From: Citrobacter sp. Marseille-Q6884 | Lineage (GTDB): Bacteria > Pseudomonadota > Gammaproteobacteria > Enterobacterales > Enterobacteriaceae | DNA length: 64,000 nucleotides | Assembly (NCBI RefSeq): GCF_945906775.1 | Contig: NZ_CAMDRE010000001.1 | Coordinates: forward strand, 682,001 to 746,000 | Direction of reading: 5' to 3' | In this document: piece by piece, positions 27,289-34,250 of the stretch | Layout: each line of letters opens with the position of its first letter | Numbering within the stretch: position 1 is the first letter of the stretch | Made by a program: the position numbers and the translations under genes | The notes under the pieces: model-generated | What the model was told of the DNA's origin: nothing | Seen by the model: only the letters and a program-made list of their open reading frames with translations | The model's database searches: none

Positions 27289-27798
27289 ATGGATTTTGAC
27301 GCTATGGCATACCCTGAAAAATTCACAATAGCAGGAATTGAATACAAAGGGCGCAGAAATTCTACTGAAAAAAAGGTACTAATTCCTTACACTGAGGAGC
27401 CAGACATCACTATTGGAGATGAAATAACTCAAAAGCTTGGAAAGGGTGAAATATCCTTAAAAGTACTGGATATGTCATTCTTACCAGGAGGCACGCTTAA
27501 TGTTGGCACTAAGCACCCACACATGCTTACATTAAAGGTTGAAAATTTAACTGCCAATGAGCACAAGCCCAAACCATCCAGCCAAAACACATTCAACATT
27601 GGTAGCGTATCAGGCTCACAAGTTCAAATCGGTGAAAGTAATCATATGCTGGTGAATATCAGCATTACTGAACTGGTAGATAAAGTAGCTAAATCTGGCG
27701 ATCCACAGGCTAAATCAATGTTGAAACAATTACTGGAGAATAGCACCGTTGCCAGTATCGTCGGTGCTGGTGCCTCTGCACTGCTAGGTTTACTTTAA
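27289..27798 (+). CDS. Cargo gene B, unknown function, Q-I-G motif and hydrophobic tail
   Basis: A 169-residue protein that I do not recognise. Residues 1-90 look beta-rich (for example ITIGDEITQKLGKGEISLKV). The motif NTFNIGSVSGSQVQIGESN is at 100-118, containing the tetrad VQIG like that of RHIM amyloid motifs. An amphipathic helix follows (AKSGDPQAKSMLKQLLE), then a Gly/Ala hydrophobic tail (about 153-169, VASIVGAGASALLGLL) long enough to touch or enter a membrane. AAAGGAG precedes the ATG, and gene A ends 56 nt upstream. A toxic or pore-forming effector is possible but unproven. Confidence 0.7.
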   Translation: MDFDAMAYPEKFTIAGIEYKGRRNSTEKKVLIPYTEEPDITIGDEITQKLGKGEISLKVLDMSFLPGGTLNVGTKHPHMLTLKVENLTANEHKPKPSSQNTFNIGSVSGSQVQIGESNHMLVNISITELVDKVAKSGDPQAKSMLKQLLENSTVASIVGAGASALLGLL

Positions 27799-27802
27799 AA
27801 AT

Positions 27803-27825
27803 AGGCCTGGTATCAATCCAGGCCT
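27803..27825. terminator. Hairpin terminator between convergent cargo genes
   Basis: AGGCCTGG (27803-27810) pairs with CCAGGCCT (27818-27825) across a 7-nt loop, with A/T-rich flanks on both sides. It lies just after cargo gene B and before the end of the convergent minus-strand gene, and could work in both directions. Confidence 0.7.
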
Positions 27826-27830
27826 TAAAA

Positions 27831-28091
27831 TCATTTCTCACTCATCCATTTTGGTGGGGATGGCATTTTTTCTCTGAAAGCTTGCAGGTGTTCAATCAAA
27901 GCATCAACCTGCTCAATGTTTGTCGCAATAATTTCATCTGATAGCGTACTGCGAACAAAATCATGGTGGTCAATCCACAACAGAGCACCGTTTGCCAGAG
28001 CCTGACGATACTCTGAGGTAGGCATTGAACTCATTTCATGAAGCCCAAACTGATCGTAATACTCTTTTATTTCCTGAATCGTAATAGGCAT
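27831..28091 (-). CDS. Hypothetical protein beside the replication origin
   Basis: An 86-residue protein with no recognised family. It is acidic in the middle and mostly helical by appearance (IQEIKEYYDQFGLHEM, then NIEQVDALIEHLQAFREKM). The ATG follows AAGGAG at proper distance, which supports a real gene. It lies between the iterons and the cargo pair on the replication strand. Confidence 0.6.
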   Translation of the reverse strand: MPITIQEIKEYYDQFGLHEMSSMPTSEYRQALANGALLWIDHHDFVRSTLSDEIIATNIEQVDALIEHLQAFREKMPSPPKWMSEK

Positions 28092-28114
28092 AAATTCTCC
28101 TTATTTGTCTAACT

Positions 28115-28308
28115 TGCCGCATTTAGTGCCGCGTTTAGTAATGCCGCACTTAGCGCCGCACCAGTTTTCTCAAAAAATCATGCAAAGCCAGTAATGACGG
28201 GGGTTTCAATGAAATGCCGCACTTAGCGCGTGTATACAGGGACTAAGTGCGGCATTTGGTTACAAGACATACTAAATGCCGCACATGCCGCACTTAGCGC
28301 CGCATTTA
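28115..28308. repeat. Iteron array, probable replication origin of the element
   Basis: The 14-mer TGCCGCAYTTAGYG (with small variations) occurs at 28115, 28127, 28142, 28215 and 28286, and inverted at 28242-28254. Partial copies lie at 28277-28284 and 28300-28308. The array starts downstream of orf86 and ends at the stop codon of the RepA-like gene. Iterons next to a replication ATPase are the usual form of a satellite or plasmid origin; replication was not tested. Confidence 0.8.
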
Positions 28309-29670
28309 CTCGACTGTTACCGGGTAAAGGTTCTCACCCTCGATGCGAATAATTTGCTCACTCTCCAGCTTGTCCAGCCAGCGCGGGAATGACTTTCTCA
28401 CTTTATCTGCCCCCAGTGTTGCACGCAGATCGTCTTTTATGACGGAGATAGTGCATGGCTCCCCCTTAGCTGAACGGCTGCGTACTGCCTGCCATAGTGC
28501 ATGGTGGTTATCGCTAAGACGGGAGATATGGGCCAGTTCAGGCTCAACCTCTTTAGCCTCTCTCGGCTGATCGTGCACAACCAGAGAGCACACAAGCTCA
28601 CCATCTTCATCGGTGTAAAGCTCAGCCGTTCTCAGGTCATACGCCTTACGTTCTGGCTCCTCCGCGTCTTTCATCTTGGTACAAGTCAGAATAAGCGCCT
28701 TTCCATCCCCTTCACGCTTAACGTTAAATTCAGTATCAAGCGCAGCACGGAAAGCACTGGAACCGCGAGCGCCTTTCCCTTCATCCTTGCCGGAGTGGTG
28801 GACTACCAGCACCGTTGCACCCGTTTTCTGTTTGATAACGTCACAGCCCTCAATAAACGCCCCCATGTCACGAGCATCATTCTCGTCGTTACCACCAAAA
28901 CAGCGGGCCAGAGTATCGATCACCACCATGCGAACCGGCACACCACATTCGGCTTCAATCTGCCTGGCAGCAAGAAGCACTTCTGTAACCTCTGACTCAC
29001 GCACAGGGAACACCGGACGATTAACCAGCCAGAGGTTGTCTGCCTGTATGCCATGCACCTGTTCCCATGCCCGTATACGCCGGGGAACACCTACACCACC
29101 CTCGCCAACCACATACAGCACTGCGCCAGGAGTGACCTTCTTCCCCGCCCATGGCAGACCAGCTGCGATATGACAAGCCCACGATACGGCTAGAAAACTC
29201 TTATACGAACCGCTTGGGCCGTAAATGCTGCACAGAGACTGCGCTGGCAGAAAGTGTTTAAGGATATAGTCCTGACGGATATCAAAGCCCTCAGATCCGC
29301 GAGAGAGAGGCAGCTTTGTCCTGAACTTTGCACCAGCATCAGGAAAGACGCGGTGAATGCGCTGCACGTCAGACAGCATGGCATTCATTTCACCTTCGCC
29401 TATCTCTTCCACCAGCACAGAACGCCGTGCGGTAATCATTTGTTTGCGGTCCGTATCGAGATACCCGGCATCACAAAGCTCCTCATACGGCATTGCTGCT
29501 ATCTGGTTGAGGCGAGCCACCAGCTTCCCGTAACGAGTAGTTGGATCTTTATGCTGGTGGAGGGCCTTATCCAAATCACTGCGGCTGTACTGCTTGCCAT
29601 GAGCCCACAGATACGAACAGGTAAACAGGGCATCAGATACCGTTTCTACAGATGTCAGTTGCATCGTCAT
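28306..29670 (-). CDS. RepA-like hexameric ATPase / replicative helicase
   Basis: A 454-residue AAA_25/RepA-type ATPase. Walker A is GPSGSYKS (151-158) and Walker B is MVVID (248-252). Further conserved motifs are LVVHHSGKD (288-296) and ARGSSAFRAALD, as in plasmid RSF1010 RepA. The C-terminal ~100 residues form a separate helical, possibly winged-helix, domain. The gene overlaps the preceding orf122 as ATGA and ends at the iterons, so it most likely starts replication of the excised element. Confidence 0.85.
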   Translation of the reverse strand: MTMQLTSVETVSDALFTCSYLWAHGKQYSRSDLDKALHQHKDPTTRYGKLVARLNQIAAMPYEELCDAGYLDTDRKQMITARRSVLVEEIGEGEMNAMLSDVQRIHRVFPDAGAKFRTKLPLSRGSEGFDIRQDYILKHFLPAQSLCSIYGPSGSYKSFLAVSWACHIAAGLPWAGKKVTPGAVLYVVGEGGVGVPRRIRAWEQVHGIQADNLWLVNRPVFPVRESEVTEVLLAARQIEAECGVPVRMVVIDTLARCFGGNDENDARDMGAFIEGCDVIKQKTGATVLVVHHSGKDEGKGARGSSAFRAALDTEFNVKREGDGKALILTCTKMKDAEEPERKAYDLRTAELYTDEDGELVCSLVVHDQPREAKEVEPELAHISRLSDNHHALWQAVRSRSAKGEPCTISVIKDDLRATLGADKVRKSFPRWLDKLESEQIIRIEGENLYPVTVE

Positions 29671-30035
29671 TTGGGTATGCCCCCGCTCATCTGGAATTTT
29701 CCAATCAAAGGATGGAACCAGTACGCAGAGCCATATTTGCGCTTAGCACTGCGCAGCACCAACCGCGCCGCTTCCCTGAACTTTTCATCAGGCGCAACGA
29801 ACCCTCCAGATTTGAGCTTAACCAGCATCACCCCTGTGTTTTTCGCCAGTTCCTCAGCCTTTTTGGTTGAGATACCGTATTCCGCAGCCAGTGTTGCTAC
29901 TGGCGTCATACCAGGAGGGATTTCTCCACCCTGACTATCGGTGAGTGACTTAACCTGTGCCTCAAGATGCAAAATCTTTTCAACCAGCAACTCAACTCGG
30001 TTGGACAGCTCATTAAATTTGACGTTACTGATCAT
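29667..30035 (-). CDS. Hypothetical protein of the replication operon
   Basis: A 122-residue protein of unknown family. Residues 1-35 form a leucine-rich coiled coil (NELSNRVELLVEKILHLEAQVKSL). Residues 45-75 resemble a helix-turn-helix (PVATLAAEYGISTKKAEELA), and the C-terminus is basic. It overlaps both neighbours as ATGA, so it is translated with the RepA-like ATPase. A DNA-binding dimer that helps start replication is a reasonable guess. Confidence 0.65.
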   Translation of the reverse strand: MISNVKFNELSNRVELLVEKILHLEAQVKSLTDSQGGEIPPGMTPVATLAAEYGISTKKAEELAKNTGVMLVKLKSGGFVAPDEKFREAARLVLRSAKRKYGSAYWFHPLIGKFQMSGGIPK

Positions 30036-30343
30036 TGCAGCACCTCCCCGCGACGATTTCTAAGTACGAAATTTGCTGTGCAACTGTTTTGCTCCATAGC
30101 TTCAGCAAGTCGGGGAAGATTCCGCAACGTATCGCCTAATAACATCAGATCACGCCTGGCATTTTCATTGCTGTATTCTTCACCAAGAGTTGCCTCAAGC
30201 GTCAGGTTTCCAATGAGGGTGAGCGTGTTAGAAATGGCCCTGGCAGTTTCGCCACATACATCTGCTGTCTCGATCAGTTCTTCATCGGTATAGTTTTTAA
30301 AGTCAGGAGCGTGCTTTACAAGTTGATGGTAGATATCACGCAT
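30032..30343 (-). CDS. Hypothetical protein of the replication operon
   Basis: A 103-residue acidic helical protein (MRDIYHQLVKHAPDFKNYTD start) with no recognised family. The ATG at 30343 overlaps the end of orf63 by 8 nt; a longer frame would begin inside that gene. It is followed by a 4-nt overlap with orf122. Similar small genes occur in satellite replication operons, but no function is known to me. Confidence 0.6.
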   Translation of the reverse strand: MRDIYHQLVKHAPDFKNYTDEELIETADVCGETARAISNTLTLIGNLTLEATLGEEYSNENARRDLMLLGDTLRNLPRLAEAMEQNSCTANFVLRNRRGEVLQ

Positions 30344-30527
30344 TTTTCCCCTCCAGCCCATCAAGTTCACGGCGAAGAGAGCGACAACGCATTAAGGCTT
30401 TATCCACGAGTTCAAAAGCAATTTCATGCTCATCATCATTTCGGCAATCCATTTCCATTGCCGCAGCCAGTAAGACCTCAAGAGAGCGGAATTTGTCGCC
30501 CATATCCAGCATGGTCAGATTAGACAT
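30336..30527 (-). CDS. Small acidic protein of the replication operon
   Basis: A 63-residue protein with the helical, acidic pattern MGDKFRSLEVLLAAAMEMDC then HEIAFELVDKALMRCRSLRRELDGL. No family recognised. Its ATG overlaps the stop of the Icd-like gene by 8 nt, so the pair is translationally coupled. Confidence 0.6.
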   Translation of the reverse strand: MSNLTMLDMGDKFRSLEVLLAAAMEMDCRNDDEHEIAFELVDKALMRCRSLRRELDGLEGKNA

Positions 30528-30798
30528 GGCGCACCTCCTGAACTGTAGCGATTTCCGCTACGGTTGAAGGGGTCAGGCTTTCCCTGAGTCCTGAAGGTGT
30601 TGGGTTATCACAAACCTCATGAAGAGGTAGGCGTGCGGCAAAGAAGAGCAACCACCCCGGGCAATTGTCACGAGCCCTCTGTTCGCTAGTGGCATTGGTG
30701 TAGAGCACGATTGGTTTTGCATTTGGTGCAATGATAGGTACTGCAAGAAAACGCCATGTAAATTTTGGGCGAGTTTGGGTAGAATGATTGTCAGCCAT
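30520..30798 (-). CDS. Icd-like (host cell division inhibitor-like) small protein
   Basis: A 92-residue protein with the conserved pattern TRPKFTWRFLAVP then PGWLLFFAARLPLHEV. This is the pattern of proteins annotated as Icd-like in P1/P4-type elements; in P1, Icd blocks cell division. The ATG at 30798 follows GAGGTAAC. The same frame is open upstream to 31749, but that part looks like structured RNA, so I chose the short form. It is the first gene of the rep operon. Confidence 0.7.
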   Translation of the reverse strand: MADNHSTQTRPKFTWRFLAVPIIAPNAKPIVLYTNATSEQRARDNCPGWLLFFAARLPLHEVCDNPTPSGLRESLTPSTVAEIATVQEVRHV

Positions 30799-30823
30799 AA
30801 CTGTTACCTCACTTAACGGTTTG

Positions 30824-30913
30824 GTTAGACGCCCTGGTACTGCTCTAACAGTCCGGGGCGTTGCTTTTTGGTATGCACCTGTCATACACTTGATTACCAC
30901 TTCAAAGTAATCA
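30824..30913. promoter_or_regulatory. Divergent control region: Icd-like leader hairpin and an RHH-gene palindrome
   Basis: A bulged hairpin lies at 30829-30861 (ACGCCC with GGGCGT, GG with CC, ACTG with CAGT). GTTAGA (30824-30829) can instead pair with TCTAAC in the hairpin's loop region (30844-30849), giving two alternative structures. A separate palindrome TGATTAC (30891-30897) / GTAATCA (30907-30913) lies 12 bp before the ribbon-helix-helix gene. An arrangement like the P1 C4 RNA upstream of icd is possible. Confidence 0.5.
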
Positions 30914-30925
30914 GGTGTCAACCAA

Positions 30926-31105
30926 ATGTCAACCATAGAAATTAAAGCCAAAGGTAACAAGCAGATCGCATTACGTGTAGAACCAAGCCTAGAAGAAGGA
31001 ATTAAACAGGCTCTGGCACAAGATGGTGACGCTTCTGTATCAGCGTGGATAAAGCGAATAATCCGCAAAGAGTTACAACAACGAGGCATCGAGCCAAAAG
31101 GCTGA
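30926..31105 (+). CDS. Small ribbon-helix-helix (Arc-like) regulator, 59 aa
   Basis: A 59-residue protein reading MSTIEIKAKGNKQIALRV, then PSLEEGIKQALAQDG, then SVSAWIKRIIRKELQQRG. The pattern strand (KQIALRV), helix, turn, helix is that of ribbon-helix-helix regulators such as Arc. AGGTG lies 11 nt upstream of the ATG. It runs antisense to a long minus-strand open frame and divergently from the Icd-like gene, so it probably controls that promoter or its own. Confidence 0.75.
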   Translation: MSTIEIKAKGNKQIALRVEPSLEEGIKQALAQDGDASVSAWIKRIIRKELQQRGIEPKG

Positions 31106-31690
31106 TACCCAAAGTGCATAAATGCACTCTGGAAATCTTCTGGGGTTTGACCACCGCTATTTTTGTAGCTCTGGTTCTGACCGATGCAACTTTCGTTGCA
31201 TCGATACCCAATATCTGGGTAACGGTCGAAACTACGGGATTTCTCCGTAGTATGTCCAACTGCTGTTGCCCCCAATCCAACTATCACTATCTCAGTGATG
31301 GTATCTCCTGAAATCTTAGGAGATTGGGTATGCTGCATTGCAGTACACCCGGCACTCTGTTCCAGTTCTCCAGAAGTTTCGGGAGATTGGGTATGCGGCA
31401 ATGCCGTACACCTTAAACAGCCCAATTTCTGGGTAGTTTGGGGGTGGGCGTGACTTTTAGTCACTCGCAAAGGTCTGGATTTGAAATCCGATCCCTCTTG
31501 GGAGACATATTGCAATGCAGTACGGATTTGAAATCCGAACTGCGCCAATGGCGCAGTTCCTGTAATCACAGGAGCGCTCAGGCTTTGACCACCAGCATTT
31601 ACCCTGGTATCCTGACTTTGCTTAAGTTTTTGGTAGTGACATTGGCGGCCCTGCATGGCCGCTTTTGTTTTATGTGACATTTCCCACCCC
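31106..31690 (-). ncRNA. Hairpin-rich leader upstream of the rep operon (candidate regulatory RNA)
   Basis: Many short perfect or near-perfect inverted repeats occur in about 550 bp. Examples: 31113-31128 (7 bp), 31182-31203 (9 bp), 31205-31221, 31231-31251, 31283-31299, 31303-31324, 31333-31343, 31396-31406, 31450-31464, 31477-31489, 31523-31537, 31537-31559 (10 bp), 31558-31573 and 31645-31662. A 31-bp segment at 31319-31349 recurs at 31382-31412 with changes that keep the hairpin. The minus strand is also open across the whole stretch in frame with the Icd-like protein. Confidence 0.5.
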
Positions 31691-31900
31691 TCACGCTGCT
31701 TTGCTGCGGCTCTGCTGCCATGCTGTGACCTCTGACAGAAGCCAACCAACGGCGCGGCCTCCCAGCTTACGGCGGGCGGGAAAGCTCCCCTCTTTTTCCA
31801 TCATGTATCGAGTGGTTCGACAAATACCGGTTAGCTGTCGGCACTCAGCCTCACGGATAACTCTTTCTGCTGGCTGCTGGGATTGTTTAATATTGTTCAT
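31691..31900 (-). CDS. alpA: AlpA-family transcriptional regulator
   Basis: A 69-residue AlpA/MerR-like DNA-binding protein. The helix-turn-helix is VIREAECRQLTGICRTTRYM and the wing is FPARRKLGGRAVGWL. In Gram-negative PICIs AlpA-type proteins turn on the island's genes. The start at 31900 (MNNIKQSQQ) is the family form; an upstream in-frame ATG at 31936 lies inside a terminator-like hairpin. The gene is transcribed toward the hairpin-rich leader and the rep operon. Confidence 0.85.
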   Translation of the reverse strand: MNNIKQSQQPAERVIREAECRQLTGICRTTRYMMEKEGSFPARRKLGGRAVGWLLSEVTAWQQSRSKAA

Positions 31901-31936
31901 AAAAAAATGCTCTCGTTCGCTAAGGTTCGAGAGCAT
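31901..31936 (-). terminator. Terminator/attenuator hairpin abutting the alpA start codon
   Basis: On the minus strand, ATGCTCTCG (31936-31928) pairs with CGAGAGCAT (31915-31907) across a 12-nt loop, and is followed by a run of seven T (T-tract 31907-31901). The alpA ATG is the very next base. The 3' stem also contains the only ribosome-site candidate (GAGAG). Confidence 0.75.
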
Positions 31937-32015
31937 TCTTATTCAACAAAATTATCACCGCGACGGTGAGAAAAAAATTATATTCCTCTAAAGGAGTTAC
32001 CCTTATTCACTTATA

Positions 32016-32858
32016 TCAAGATAATTCTTTCCTGATTTTATCTAAAGAATCACTTCTTATGATTTTATCCAAGAAAGGTTTTACCGTTTGAGCTATGGCA
32101 AAGGACTCCTTTTCTCCATCCGGGAACAGGGATACTGCGAGTACGCCAAGAGATATTTTGCTGTCGGTAGCGCTCTCCCATGACATCAAATCAATAAGTG
32201 GAATTATTCTGTAGTCAATTATCTTACGTCTGACGCTCTCCCAGTCCCCTGAGACTGGCTTATCTGGTTCAGGTATTCCGAGTTCTTCGCGCCATTTTGG
32301 GAGGAGGTTCGTGAATGCTTCAATCAAAAGGTCATCTCTGTTGTTTAAGTCAACAGTAATCATCACGTTTTCCACAACATCAGAAAGTAAGTTTACTGGC
32401 TCGCGCATGACAGCCCAAAACATACCGTTATCTGCTGTAAACAAATCCCCCACCAAATCATCGTCAACGACTATTGGCTTTCCTTTCCAGTGACCTTTAT
32501 CAGCATTGATTTTATTCAAAAATGCCAACTCAAATCTCATTAATGGTTTTATACCATCGCCGTAACTTAATTTTAGCAAATCAGGCTGAGTCTTGTACTC
32601 GTATTCCTTTTGCTTTTCAAGAAACCATTCTTCTGCTTTGAGCTCCCCGAATGGATCACCAAAATTATTGTTAAGTGGGTATTTAGCACCATGTTGCAAA
32701 CCATAGTCAGGGCAGTCTGTATTTTTTATTGTTAAATCATCGCATCGCCAATAAAGCTGACGAAACAAATCCTTATCAGACATATTTTCAAGGTCATCAT
32801 ATTTTTCCAGGCTGAATGACTTTGGTAAGTCTCTTTTACTGTTAATTTTTTTTGTCAT
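32016..32858 (-). CDS. Hypothetical protein cotranscribed with the integrase (DUF6387-like)
   Basis: A 280-residue soluble protein. The N-terminus (RDLPKSFSLEKYDDLENMSDKDLF pattern) resembles DUF6387 proteins often found beside integrases; this assignment is from memory. No enzymatic motif or membrane segment is seen. The ATG overlaps the int stop by 4 nt, so it is translated with integrase. AT-rich composition suggests accessory cargo. Confidence 0.55.
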   Translation of the reverse strand: MTKKINSKRDLPKSFSLEKYDDLENMSDKDLFRQLYWRCDDLTIKNTDCPDYGLQHGAKYPLNNNFGDPFGELKAEEWFLEKQKEYEYKTQPDLLKLSYGDGIKPLMRFELAFLNKINADKGHWKGKPIVVDDDLVGDLFTADNGMFWAVMREPVNLLSDVVENVMITVDLNNRDDLLIEAFTNLLPKWREELGIPEPDKPVSGDWESVRRKIIDYRIIPLIDLMSWESATDSKISLGVLAVSLFPDGEKESFAIAQTVKPFLDKIIRSDSLDKIRKELS

Positions 32859-34078
32859 CTTGCGACCTCAAGAATAGTAACATTTGAGATATCAGAGGTA
32901 ATAATGTCTAATCTCTGCATCCATTTATTCAGTGCATCCAGTTTTTCAGGTAAATACTGGCTGCGGTTATATACGGACATGACACCACCCAGCGCATGGC
33001 CCAGAAGTTGCTCGACAACATGCGGAGCGATTCCCATGTTGTTCAGAGTCGTGGAAAATGTACGGCGTAAATCGTGAAGCGTCCACGGTTCAGAGTGGCC
33101 CAGACGCTTATACAACATCCTTCCCCACTGACTGACAGCTTCCGGTTTCTTTATCTCTCCCAGCAAAAGCCCTGTGCTTTGGTGTTGCTCTAAAAGCTGT
33201 TTGATAAATGGGCGGATATCTACGGGAATAGGCCGTAGTATTTTCTCACCACCTTTGCTGTGCTCTTTTGGTACAGTCCAAACCCAATCATTTAGATCCC
33301 ATTCGGTTACGCGAGATAATCTCAACTCCTGAGTTCGGCAGCCAAACACCACCAGCAGACGTAAGAGCGCTGAGTAGTAGGGTTTAAATTTCAGGCCTGA
33401 GCACTCCCGCCATATATCTGCCAACTCTTGCCGGGTATGCTCTCTGTCCCGTTTATTCTGTTTACGTCCGACATCGTCAATGGTCAAATCGTCCAGGACA
33501 TTACTCACTGCGTACCGATGAACACGGCAGAACTTGAGGGCTTGCTTACACATTTGCAGAAGATAGCCAGCAGCTACTGGAGCTTCATCTCTCACCCTGC
33601 TGAAACACTCCAGCCAGTGGCGGGTTTCGCACATAGAGAGAGGAAACTCCCCAATATATGGGTAGATATGCTTATTGAGCTGTTCTATATGCTTTTCCAC
33701 ATTAGCCCGTTTATGAGATGCATATTCCCTTATCCAGTATTCAAGTGCCTCTCTTACAGTTACCGGCTTAAGTGTTTCCTGTGTGGTGACAGTTAACTGG
33801 TGTTTCGGGTTCTTCCCCTCAGCAAGCCAGGCACGACATTGATCGCGCTTTGCCCTCGCGGCCTTCAGTGAAAGATCGGGATAGTTACCTAACTTCAAAC
33901 GCTGAGGGGCAGTACTGCGCCCACCTATGCGGTAAGTAAAATACCAGGTCATTATCCCAATCTTTGACACCTTTACGCTCAGGCCGTCACCATCAGCATA
34001 AAAGCTATCACCGGGACTTTCCCTCCCGACCATCTTACGGAGCGATGTATCACTTAACTTGTTCGTACCACCAGCCAT
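32855..34078 (-). CDS. int: Tyrosine-type site-specific integrase, P4 family
   Basis: A 407-residue tyrosine recombinase. The N-terminal arm-binding domain (DUF4102-like; GLSVKVSKIGIMTWYFTYR, RLKLGNYPDLSL) is followed by a core-binding domain and the catalytic domain. Catalytic residues seen are R248 (CRTQEL), H335 and R338 (LHDLRRTF), H361 (LLGH) and Y370 (SVYNRS). GAGG precedes the ATG. The gene starts 173 bp inside the right att repeat, next to the arm-type repeats, and should catalyse integration in fis. Confidence 0.95.
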   Translation of the reverse strand: MAGGTNKLSDTSLRKMVGRESPGDSFYADGDGLSVKVSKIGIMTWYFTYRIGGRSTAPQRLKLGNYPDLSLKAARAKRDQCRAWLAEGKNPKHQLTVTTQETLKPVTVREALEYWIREYASHKRANVEKHIEQLNKHIYPYIGEFPLSMCETRHWLECFSRVRDEAPVAAGYLLQMCKQALKFCRVHRYAVSNVLDDLTIDDVGRKQNKRDREHTRQELADIWRECSGLKFKPYYSALLRLLVVFGCRTQELRLSRVTEWDLNDWVWTVPKEHSKGGEKILRPIPVDIRPFIKQLLEQHQSTGLLLGEIKKPEAVSQWGRMLYKRLGHSEPWTLHDLRRTFSTTLNNMGIAPHVVEQLLGHALGGVMSVYNRSQYLPEKLDALNKWMQRLDIITSDISNVTILEVAR

Positions 34079-34102
34079 AAAAACCTCAGTTCATTTTTGG
34101 CA

Positions 34103-34124
34103 CTGACTACACCACTGACTACAC
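34103..34124. promoter_or_regulatory. Candidate integrase arm-type sites, right end
   Basis: An exact copy of the two CTGACTACAC units found at 18101-18122, same orientation, 24 bp upstream of the int start codon. Integrase binding here could also control int expression. Confidence 0.65.
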
Positions 34125-34250
34125 ATCTCAATGTTACTCTATGAACTGCAATGAACAAAGGCAAACCAGAAAAACAGTTTTATGGTTTTATATCATATAG
34201 ATAAATAAACATCAGCAAACATAGCTGAACGGTAAAAAACGTAGGTTTTG

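Noticed and set aside
28115..28308. Short repeats as a CRISPR array
   Set aside because: Repeats are 14 bp with irregular 12-70 bp spacing, one is inverted, and no cas genes are near. Iterons fit better.
31438..31677. A 79-codon plus-strand frame in the leader
   Set aside because: It only reflects the inverted repeats; no ribosome site or family pattern.
30520..31749. A 409-codon minus-strand frame as one protein
   Set aside because: Only the last 92 residues look like a protein family. The rest overlaps a good plus-strand RHH gene and a hairpin array, and begins inside alpA. Kept as a finding, not as a CDS.
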